27,076 nt of DNA from Hyphomicrobiales bacterium (GTDB taxonomy: Bacteria; Pseudomonadota; Alphaproteobacteria; Rhizobiales; JAJFHC01). Below the pieces are notes generated by a model. It was not told the origin of the DNA, ran no database searches, and saw only the letters and a list, made by a program, of their open reading frames with translations. The stretch's first letter is position 1, and each line of letters begins with the position of its first letter. Where the stretch lies: assembly GCA_021775835.1 (NCBI GenBank), contig JAJFHC010000007.1, positions 1 through 27,076 of the forward strand, written 5' to 3'. The position numbers and the translations under genes were made by a program. Of this stretch, positions 21,126 to 27,076 are shown one piece after another.

Positions 21126-22593
21126 CGGACACTCCCTCTCCCAGAGCCTCGCGGGCCACCGACTGGTCGCTGAACGGCACAGTCTGCGTCCCGATTGTCT
21201 GTCCGGTTTCATGTCCTTTGCCGGCAATCAGCAGAACGTCGCCGTCGGTCATCATGGCAACGCCTTCGTGGATTGCCTTTGCCCGATCGCCGATTTCCAG
21301 AGCATCCGGTGTTGCGACCATGATCTCCGAGCGCACGAATGCAGGATCTTCCGTACGCGGGTTGTCATCGGTCACAATGACCAGGTCTGCATCACGCGCA
21401 GCTATTGTTCCCATTTGCGGTCGCTTGCCGCGATCACGGTCGCCGCCACAACCGAAAGCCACAATCAACCGGCCCGTGACATAGGGGCGAACCGCCTGGA
21501 GCGCATTCGCCAATGCGTCAGGCGTATGTGCAAAATCAACAAAGACGGCCCCACCGGTGCGGGAACGGCCAACCAGTTCAAGCCGGCCGCAGGGACCTGA
21601 CAGACGACCGACGTACTCGATGATATCAGGCATTTCAAGACCGGTTGCCATCGCAAGCCCCATGGCGACCAGAACATTGGAGACCTGGAAACCGCCGACC
21701 AGCGGCACGGCACACTCAAAGCGATGCTTGCCCTGGTGCACGACAATGGCCTGTCCAAGACCTTCTCTCCGGCTGTCGGTCAGGGTCAGGTCTTCACCGT
21801 GCTCACCGACAGTCATGGTCTTCAGGCCTCTGGCGCGGGCTACGTCGATAACACGCGGCGCTTCGGGGGTGTCGGCAAATACAATGCCGTGCGCGCCGGG
21901 CTGCAGAACGTCGCTGAACAGGCGCAGCTTCTGGTTCAAATAGTCCTCGAACGAACCGTGATAATCTAGATGGTCTCGGCTGATGTTGGTGAAGGCACCT
22001 GCCCTGAATTTTACCCCGTCCACGCGGTGTTGGGCTAGACCGTGGCTCGACGTCTCCAGCGCCAAGTGAGTCGTGCCGGACCTGGCCACTGAAGCAAGCG
22101 CGTGATGCAGCGTCACCGGATCCGGCGTCGTGTGAATGATCTTGCCTTCGTAGGACGCCCCGGTCACACCCAGTGTGCCGATGCTCGCAGACTGAAGTCC
22201 CGACATCCGCCAGATCTGCTCTATGAAAGAGGCGACCGACGTTTTGCCGTTGGTGCCGGTTATGGCAACACAGACATCGGGCTGTTGTCCGAAAAACTTT
22301 GACGCGGCAAGCGCTAGGCCGTGCCGTGGCTCGTCGTCCCGAACAACAGGAACTTCAAATCCTGCCATATCGGTGTCAGGTCCGGTCAGAACGGCTGCCG
22401 CTCCGCGTTCCACCGCCTGGGGCACATAGGCCGCACCATCTTCGTTTGTCCCGGACAAAGCAGCAAACAAAAATCCGGGCTCGACCTCACGGCTGTCAGA
22501 CGTCAGGCCGGATATAAATACTTCCTGCCATTCCGGGCGCAAAGGCACCTGGCCGTCAAACAGGTTCGCAAGACAAATGGAAGGCTGAGCCAT
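21115..22593 (-). CDS. murE: UDP-MurNAc-L-Ala-D-Glu:meso-diaminopimelate ligase MurE
   Basis: MurE adds the third residue of the stem peptide. The 492-residue protein has the ATP loop TGTNGKTS at 112-119, LETSSHGLAQHRVDG, TNISRDHLDYHG and GCGGDRDRGKRP. The DNPR motif at 410-413 marks specificity for meso-diaminopimelate rather than lysine, as expected for a Gram-negative wall. The gene starts 3 bases after the ftsI stop and overlaps the start of murF by 11 bases. Confidence 0.98.
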   Translation of the reverse strand: MAQPSICLANLFDGQVPLRPEWQEVFISGLTSDSREVEPGFLFAALSGTNEDGAAYVPQAVERGAAAVLTGPDTDMAGFEVPVVRDDEPRHGLALAASKFFGQQPDVCVAITGTNGKTSVASFIEQIWRMSGLQSASIGTLGVTGASYEGKIIHTTPDPVTLHHALASVARSGTTHLALETSSHGLAQHRVDGVKFRAGAFTNISRDHLDYHGSFEDYLNQKLRLFSDVLQPGAHGIVFADTPEAPRVIDVARARGLKTMTVGEHGEDLTLTDSRREGLGQAIVVHQGKHRFECAVPLVGGFQVSNVLVAMGLAMATGLEMPDIIEYVGRLSGPCGRLELVGRSRTGGAVFVDFAHTPDALANALQAVRPYVTGRLIVAFGCGGDRDRGKRPQMGTIAARDADLVIVTDDNPRTEDPAFVRSEIMVATPDALEIGDRAKAIHEGVAMMTDGDVLLIAGKGHETGQTIGTQTVPFSDQSVAREALGEGVSDVG

Positions 22594-22596
22594 GAT

Positions 22597-24306
22597 CTAA
22601 TTGATCTCGCCGCTTTCTTCGCCAAGCGGATTGTTGTTTTCCAGTTTGGGAAGAATGCGCAGCATGGGAGCGATCCGTCTGATAACCTGACCGGTGGTTG
22701 GCGCAGCATTCCAGCCAGCCGTTGCATAACCATGTGTTTCCTTCGACCCTTTTGGTTCGTCCAGAACCACGAGCAGGACATACTGAGGTTGATCTGCAGG
22801 GAATGTCGCCAGAAACGACGTCAGCAGTGAAGATCGGCTATAGCCCCCGTTGACTGCCTTTTCCGCCGTACCGGTCTTGCCGCCGACTGAATACCCCTTG
22901 GCACGGGCCTTCGTCGCCGTGCCGCGTTCAACATTCAGCTTCAGCAAATCACGCATATGACGGCTGGTTTCGGGCCGGATAACCCGTTCCGCAATAGAGT
23001 GGGCGGCAATTTGGTCACGCTTCAGGAGCGTTGGGCGGATGTAGAGCCCGCCATTGACCATCGCCGTTCCGGCCGCTGCCAGGTGCAATGGCGTCACCGA
23101 CAACCCGTGACCGAACGCAATGGTCATTGTGCTGATCAATTTCCATTTGCGAGGCCACAGCGGGAGTGCTGATTCCGGCAATTCGGTTTTGACGCGTTCA
23201 AACATATGCAACCGTTTTAGAAATGCTTTATGTCCCTCGATTCCGACCTTGATCGCCATTTTGGCGGTACCGATATTGGAGGAATACATGAAGATTTCCG
23301 GCACGGACAGAATCCGCCTCTTTGCATGAAAGTCGCTGATCTTGAAACGCCCCACACGGATCGGCGCGCGGGCATCAAATTTGCTGTCGATTGTGGCGAC
23401 ACCAAGATCAAGAGCCATCGCCGTTGTTATTGTCTTGAAGGTCGACCCTAATTCGTAAACGCCGGCCGTGACGCGGTTCATTCTTTTCTGTTCAAGCGCG
23501 TCCGACGGGTCGTTGGGATCGTAGTCCGGGAGTGATGACATGGCGACGATTTCACCCGTTCGCACATCCATTACGATGCCGGCGGCTCCAATCGCACGAT
23601 GTTTTTCCATCGCCTTGTTCAACTCGTCTCGAAGCGCATACTGAACCCGTAGGTCGATCGACAATTCGACCGGAGCCAGCGGGTTTATCGAGGGCAATGC
23701 ACCGGTGATGTCGTTTCGTTTCTGGGAATCGACATATTTTTCCATACCGGCAATCCCCTGATTGTCGATATTGACGTGTCCCAGTACGTGAGAAGCTGTT
23801 CTGCCGGTCGGATAGACTCGCCTGATTTCCGATTTGAAGCCGAACGCGGGGATACCCAGATTATGGATCTCCGCCTGCTGACGGGGCGTCAGTTCACGCT
23901 TGATCCAGACAAACTTCTTGTCGCTCGAAAGCTTCCGGCGCAGATCTTCCACGTTGAGGTCCGGCAGCACCGGGGTCAACAGCTCTATCGCCTCGTCCAC
24001 ATCAAGCACCTTGCTGGCATCGGCAAACAGGGACGCAATCTTGATATCGGTCGCCAGAACGTGGCCGTTGCGGTCGACGATATCCGGTCGGGACAAGACC
24101 GTACTGCTGGACAGCCTCGTCCGGTTTTCGGCTTTGTCCTTGAGAGCCAGACTGAGATCGACGAGCCGGATGGAAATCACGGCAAAGCAAAGGGCAAAAC
24201 CCGCGATGGCGAGTATGATCCTGCCCCTGTGAACACCCGATACGGTGTCGGCGCCGGCCGCGCCAGCGTCAGGCGCGGTGCCAAATCCCAGGTCCGACAG
24301 TGTCAT
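22597..24306 (-). CDS. ftsI: Septal transpeptidase FtsI (penicillin-binding protein 3)
   Basis: FtsI cross-links septal peptidoglycan, working with FtsW. From the ATG at 24306 it has 569 residues: a short cytoplasmic start, one membrane anchor at about 28-50, a non-catalytic dimer domain, and a transpeptidase domain with STFK at 288-291 (catalytic serine S288), SSN at 342-344 and KTGT at 477-480. All three active-site motifs are intact. The frame continues 38 codons upstream across the end of ftsL, but the chosen ATG is preceded by AAGGGA and lies 10 bases after the ftsL stop, which fits the family N-terminus. Confidence 0.97.
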   Translation of the reverse strand: MTLSDLGFGTAPDAGAAGADTVSGVHRGRIILAIAGFALCFAVISIRLVDLSLALKDKAENRTRLSSSTVLSRPDIVDRNGHVLATDIKIASLFADASKVLDVDEAIELLTPVLPDLNVEDLRRKLSSDKKFVWIKRELTPRQQAEIHNLGIPAFGFKSEIRRVYPTGRTASHVLGHVNIDNQGIAGMEKYVDSQKRNDITGALPSINPLAPVELSIDLRVQYALRDELNKAMEKHRAIGAAGIVMDVRTGEIVAMSSLPDYDPNDPSDALEQKRMNRVTAGVYELGSTFKTITTAMALDLGVATIDSKFDARAPIRVGRFKISDFHAKRRILSVPEIFMYSSNIGTAKMAIKVGIEGHKAFLKRLHMFERVKTELPESALPLWPRKWKLISTMTIAFGHGLSVTPLHLAAAGTAMVNGGLYIRPTLLKRDQIAAHSIAERVIRPETSRHMRDLLKLNVERGTATKARAKGYSVGGKTGTAEKAVNGGYSRSSLLTSFLATFPADQPQYVLLVVLDEPKGSKETHGYATAGWNAAPTTGQVIRRIAPMLRILPKLENNNPLGEESGEIN

Positions 24307-24316
24307 GACATCCCTT

Positions 24317-24673
24317 TCACTGTTGACCTTCGACCAGTCGCAACTCCTGCATGAGGTCGCCGATCGTTGGTTGGTTGGCGTAAGGGTCCTTGATTGCCGC
24401 GCCTGCGGGAAGCTCAACAAGGCGCACGATCTGATCGGCGCTCAGGACATCAAGCTCCAGAAACTTGCGAGACAGGGTTTCCAGGCGCTCAGGCTGCACC
24501 AGGTGGCTCCATTCCGCCCTGAGGATGTTGATCGTGTCACGTTCACGCGCAATCTCGGTATTCAACGTGGTAATCTCACGGGTCGCGGCAAGGGCGTCGT
24601 ACTTGATCTTGTAGAGCGCAAACGCCATGACAAGCGCACTGGCGATAAGCACGAGATTCAGCGACCGCATCAT
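24317..24673 (-). CDS. ftsL: Cell division protein FtsL
   Basis: FtsL is a small bitopic membrane protein that joins FtsB and FtsQ and helps activate FtsWI. The 118-residue product has an N-terminal membrane segment (about 5-22), followed by a coiled-coil stretch with spaced leucine/isoleucine residues ([22 protein letters not shown]) and the conserved [18 protein letters not shown]. The sequence itself is weakly conserved, but size, layout and position between rsmH and ftsI make the call firm. The first of two adjacent ATG codons overlaps the rsmH stop by 4 bases. Confidence 0.93.
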   Translation of the reverse strand: MMRSLNLVLIASALVMAFALYKIKYDALAATREITTLNTEIARERDTINILRAEWSHLVQPERLETLSRKFLELDVLSADQIVRLVELPAGAAIKDPYANQPTIGDLMQELRLVEGQQ

Positions 24674-25701
24674 GATACCTGCCCCAGCGCCTGTGTCGCA
24701 AAGGGAAGCCCCATGGCCTTGAAGTCGCGTGGATAGGAGGGTGCCGCTGTCCGTTCGCCGGCCCGCAGACGGGCAGAGCGGGACCGGGGGTTGTTGTCGG
24801 CCTCCGTGTCGGTTGACTTCCAGCCACCCCGGGCAATATCCGTAAACGAAGGCGCCCGGACGTCAGGCCCGGATGGCAGGTGCCTGGATCCAACCGCGGT
24901 CTTGCCGGTCCGTTCCGCCAGGAACCGTTTCACGATACGGTCTTCCAGCGAGTGAAAGGACACGACCACAAGCCGGCCGCCGGGATTTAACCTGTCCTCT
25001 GCCGCGCACAGACCCTGGGCAAGCTGTCCGAGCTCTCCATTCACATGGATCCGCAGAGCCTGGAAGGTTCTGGTAGCAGGATGAATCCGGCTTTGATGAC
25101 GCTGAACGCCAATCTGTTGGCTGACGGTGTCGGCCAATTCCGCTGTACGGCTGAATGGCCGGTCGGCGCGCTTTGCGACAATCGCTCTTGCGATCCGCCG
25201 GGAAAAACGTTCCTCGCCATACACCCCTATGATGCGGGCTAGGTCCTTCTCATCAAGCGTGTTGACGACGTCTGCAGCACTTGGCGTTTCTTCGTCGGCG
25301 CTCCCGCCCATGCGCATATCGAGCGGACCGTCAAACCGGAACGAGAACCCCCGTTCCGCAGTATCGAGTTGCATCGACGACACACCGAGATCAAGCACAA
25401 CGCCGTCCACAGCGGTAATGCTGCGGGAATCCAGCAAGGCACTCATATCGGCAAAACGGCCAGGCACGAGGATCAGTCTTTCACCGAATTCCGCCACCAT
25501 CGCCTGCCCGCCTGCGATGGCGTCGGGATCGCGATCGACAGCAACCAGCGTACAGTCGGCAGCATCGAGGATCGCACGCGAATAACCGCCGGCACCAAAC
25601 GTTCCGTCGACATAGATGCCGCCGTCACGAGGTTCCAGCGCCTCGAGTACTTCCCGAAGCATTACAGGTGTATGCCGGGTATCGTCCTGTCCTGCCGACA
25701 T
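24670..25701 (-). CDS. rsmH: 16S rRNA (cytosine-1402-N4)-methyltransferase RsmH (MraW)
   Basis: RsmH methylates N4 of C1402 in the 16S rRNA decoding centre using S-adenosylmethionine. Motifs seen are [13 protein letters not shown] at the start, the SAM-binding [51 protein letters not shown] and [14 protein letters not shown]. From the ATG at 25701 it has 343 residues, with GGAA six bases upstream and HTPVML eight residues in, as in the family. The frame also opens at an ATG at 25761 (363 residues) with a weaker ribosome site; either start is possible. It is the first gene of the long dcw transcript. mraZ, its usual upstream partner, is absent. Confidence 0.96.
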   Translation of the reverse strand: MSAGQDDTRHTPVMLREVLEALEPRDGGIYVDGTFGAGGYSRAILDAADCTLVAVDRDPDAIAGGQAMVAEFGERLILVPGRFADMSALLDSRSITAVDGVVLDLGVSSMQLDTAERGFSFRFDGPLDMRMGGSADEETPSAADVVNTLDEKDLARIIGVYGEERFSRRIARAIVAKRADRPFSRTAELADTVSQQIGVQRHQSRIHPATRTFQALRIHVNGELGQLAQGLCAAEDRLNPGGRLVVVSFHSLEDRIVKRFLAERTGKTAVGSRHLPSGPDVRAPSFTDIARGGWKSTDTEADNNPRSRSARLRAGERTAAPSYPRDFKAMGLPFATQALGQVS

Positions 25702-25761
25702 CGCGGTTTCCGATGTCCTTCCTTGCACCAATTCGTCTTCAACGCGGCGCTTGTCTGTCAT

Positions 25762-26042
25762 GTTTGTTTGAACCCACGCCCGCTCCTGAACGGGCAGGAT
25801 CGCGCCACAGACTCTTGCATCGGCAGTTTTGCAGCATCATGCTTAACAATTCGTTGCCATGGACCGGGTGCGAAGCACTGCTGTGGCCATATTGCTGCGG
25901 GTGGGGAAAGTATGTACTCTGACTTTTCAACACCCGGCTGTGGCAGTAACATGGCAATCGGGCTTCGGGGGTCTAGACGCGTGGGGGAAATGTCACAATC
26001 ATGACCGGAAGGGTGAGTTGCGCTGGTTGATTGTGATTTGCA
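25762..26042. other. Shared upstream region of rsmH and the cysteine-rich gene; no mraZ
   Basis: About 280-340 bases separate the two divergent genes. No frame here resembles MraZ. Visible items are a small stem-loop GCCCG/CGGGC at 25778-25795 in the rsmH leader, one GANTC site (GACTC, 25810-25814), and a longer imperfect inverted repeat at 25899-25935. Promoters for both genes should lie here, but no -35/-10 pair stands out. Confidence 0.55.
25899..25935. repeat. Imperfect inverted repeat in the divergent promoter region
   Basis: GGGTGGGGAAAGT (25899-25911) faces ACTTTTCAACACCC (25922-25935) across a 10-base spacer. The arms pair imperfectly (GGGTG/CACCC outside, AAAGT/ACTTT inside). It could be an operator or an RNA hairpin; nothing in the sequence decides between these. 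Confidence 0.35.
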
Positions 26043-26792
26043 TTGGAATTGCCTAATTCGAAAAGAGACCGACTGTTGTGCCTGGCTGCGTTCTTCACGA
26101 CGTTGAGAACGTTATGCTTCCTCATTGTCGCGTCGATTGGCGTGCTCTCCCTGGAAACCTCGTCGGCAAGTGCTGCCTGTGCTCCTGGATCAGACGCATG
26201 CCCCGGTGGCGGATGCGCGCCTCTGGGATCTGTTTGCTGTAGTGGCGGCAGCCACTGCCCGGCCGGGACAATGTGCACCGGCAATGGAAAGTGTCTGTCG
26301 AGATCTTCTCCAATGGTCTGTCCCAATGGCGGTCATTGCGAGCCTGGCCATATCTGCATGAACAATGGTCGATGCCTGTCCACATCGTCCAAACGGTACT
26401 GCGGCGGCAAGAGTTATTGCGAACAAGGGCAAATATGTACAAATGCAGGACGGTGCCTGAAGGCGTCGTCAATCCGTGTTTGTAGCAACGGCAGTTACTG
26501 CGCTACGGGCCACATCTGCATGAAAAACAACCAGTGCCTGCCCACGTCGTCCAAGCGTTATTGCGGCGGGAGAAGTTATTGCGGTCCCGGAAACATCTGC
26601 ACAAGCGCCGGACGATGTCTGAAGACCTCGTCTCCCCGTGTGTGTTCTACCGGCGCCTATTGCGATCCTGGGCAGGTCTGCATGAACAATGGACGGTGCC
26701 TGTCGACGTCATCGAGCCGTTATTGCGGCGGAAAATCATACTGCCCGACGGGCACGGTATGCACCGCCAACGGACAATGCGCTTCTCAGTAG
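26043..26792 (+). CDS. Secreted cysteine-rich tandem-repeat protein, function unknown
   Basis: I do not recognise a named family. The 249-residue product starts with a basic n-region (SKRDR) and a hydrophobic stretch (about 11-36), with a likely signal peptidase site after SASA near residue 44, so it is probably exported. From residue 66 to the end it consists of seven units of exactly 27 residues, each with cysteines at positions 1, 7, 13 and 19 (C-x5-C-x5-C-x5-C-x8). The mature part has 32 cysteines, which suggests heavy disulfide bonding in the periplasm or outside the cell. The start is TTG with no clear ribosome site; a TTG at 26076 is an alternative, but the longer form gives the better signal peptide. 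It is on the opposite strand to the dcw genes. Confidence 0.78.
   Translation: MELPNSKRDRLLCLAAFFTTLRTLCFLIVASIGVLSLETSSASAACAPGSDACPGGGCAPLGSVCCSGGSHCPAGTMCTGNGKCLSRSSPMVCPNGGHCEPGHICMNNGRCLSTSSKRYCGGKSYCEQGQICTNAGRCLKASSIRVCSNGSYCATGHICMKNNQCLPTSSKRYCGGRSYCGPGNICTSAGRCLKTSSPRVCSTGAYCDPGQVCMNNGRCLSTSSSRYCGGKSYCPTGTVCTANGQCASQ
26238..26789 (+). repeat. Seven 81-base repeats encoding 27-residue cysteine units (A/B alternation)
   Basis: Units begin at protein residues 66, 93, 120, 147, 174, 201 and 228 with no indels; the last is cut to 22 residues. Two versions alternate: one with C-M-N-N-G-R-C-L-S-T-S-S-x-R-Y, the other with CGGKSYC and C-T-x-A-G-R-C-L-K-x-S-S-x-R-V. The higher-order period is therefore 54 residues (162 bases). 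Confidence 0.85.
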
Positions 26793-26847
26793 CACCCCGC
26801 GTCATGGGAAGCAGGCTCTCAAAACACCGATGACGATGTGCCTTGAT

Positions 26848-26868
26848 GGCGGCCGGACCGGTTCCGCC
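26848..26868. terminator. Short GC-rich hairpin between rnpB and the cysteine-rich gene
   Basis: GGCGG (26848-26852) pairs with CCGCC (26864-26868) around an inner CCGGACCGG palindrome. It lies between two convergent transcripts, so it could end either one, but no T run follows on either strand. Confidence 0.3.
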
Positions 26869-26884
26869 ACGATGCCGCAATTGT

Positions 26885-27076
26885 CAGTTGGCCTATAAGC
26901 CGGGTTCTGTGCGCCGCCGAGGCGACGCGATGACCATTCATCTGGGATGCCCGTTGCCGGACACCTCATGCAACCAACCCGGGCGACGATCCGGAAGCTG
27001 GTCTGGATCCGAAGATCCATGTCGCCCCTATTCGGTTTTGCTCCCGGTGGGGTTTACCTTGCCACCCCCGTTGCCG
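26885..27076 (-). ncRNA. rnpB: RNase P RNA (rnpB), class A, 3' part
   Basis: RNase P RNA is the catalytic subunit that trims the 5' leader of tRNA precursors. Read on the minus strand, the segment contains conserved bacterial class A blocks in the right order: CGGCAACGGGGGTGGCAAGG, CCCCACCGGGAGCAA, ACCGAATAGGGGCGACATGG, CCGGGTTGGTTGCATGAGG, GTCCGGCAACGG, CCCAGATGAATGG, and near the 3' end ACAGAACCCGGCTTATAGGC followed by CAACTGAC. The 5' part, including the GAGGAAAGTCCGGGC block, lies beyond the right edge, so the gene is partial. The exact 3' end is estimated to within a few bases. Confidence 0.95.

Noticed and set aside
24307..24420. Upstream extension of the ftsI frame by 38 codons
   Set aside because: It overlaps ftsL in another frame; the later ATG has a ribosome site and the family N-terminus.
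25901..25993. GTGGGGAAA-like sequences resembling MraZ boxes (TGGGN)
   Set aside because: Only two copies about 80 bases apart, not tandem, and on the strand opposite to rsmH; true MraZ boxes are closely spaced direct repeats.
26163..26180. Possible lipobox (SASAAC) in the cysteine-rich protein
   Set aside because: The -3 residue is serine rather than leucine, so ordinary signal peptidase I cleavage is more likely than lipidation.
26238..26789. CRISPR-like periodic repeat
   Set aside because: The 81-base periodicity is coding, diverged between units and without unique spacers; it is a protein repeat, not a CRISPR array.

Overview
The window is almost entirely a division and cell wall (dcw) cluster of an alphaproteobacterium, read on the minus strand. 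Several things point to the order Hyphomicrobiales (Rhizobiales): the gene order rsmH-ftsL-ftsI-murE-murF-mraY-murD-ftsW-murG-murC-murB-ddlB-ftsQ-ftsA-ftsZ-bamD-recN-ligA; a long FtsZ with a Pro/Glu-rich linker and a C-terminal [10 protein letters not shown] peptide; a class A RNase P RNA of alphaproteobacterial type; and a CtrA box with clustered GANTC sites upstream of ftsZ. Genus and species cannot be named from the sequence alone.

Layout from right to left, in the direction of transcription. The 3' part of rnpB (RNase P RNA) enters from the right edge. Next comes one plus-strand gene for a secreted cysteine-rich protein made of seven 27-residue repeats. It lies directly upstream of rsmH, where mraZ usually sits, and no mraZ is visible. 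From about 25.7 kb to 9.2 kb fourteen genes are packed with 4-base ATGA overlaps, slightly longer overlaps or gaps of about 12 bases or less, so they probably form one long transcript. They supply rRNA methylation (RsmH), the cytoplasmic and membrane steps of peptidoglycan precursor synthesis (MurB, C, D, E, F, DdlB, MraY, MurG), the septal synthase pair (FtsW, FtsI) and divisome factors (FtsL, FtsQ, FtsA).

The cluster is interrupted by a gap of about 590 bases between ftsA and ftsZ. The gap holds a decayed fragment of an HxlR-type regulator with an SCP2-like C-terminal domain (plus strand), a strong hairpin, and the ftsZ promoter region with CtrA and GANTC (CcrM) motifs. ftsZ ends in a hairpin terminator. 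lpxC, normally next in related genomes, is absent; about 360 bases of apparently non-coding DNA lead instead to bamD, recN and ligA, which are tightly linked.

At the left edge an ArsR-type regulator with a C-terminal cysteine motif is divergent from a PLP-dependent threonine/serine dehydratase gene. Inverted TTCGG/CCGAA repeats lie in the shared upstream region.

Most of the window is conserved housekeeping sequence. The parts worth attention are the cysteine-rich repeat protein, the loss of mraZ and lpxC from their usual places, the regulator remnant between ftsA and ftsZ, and the cell-cycle regulatory sites before ftsZ.
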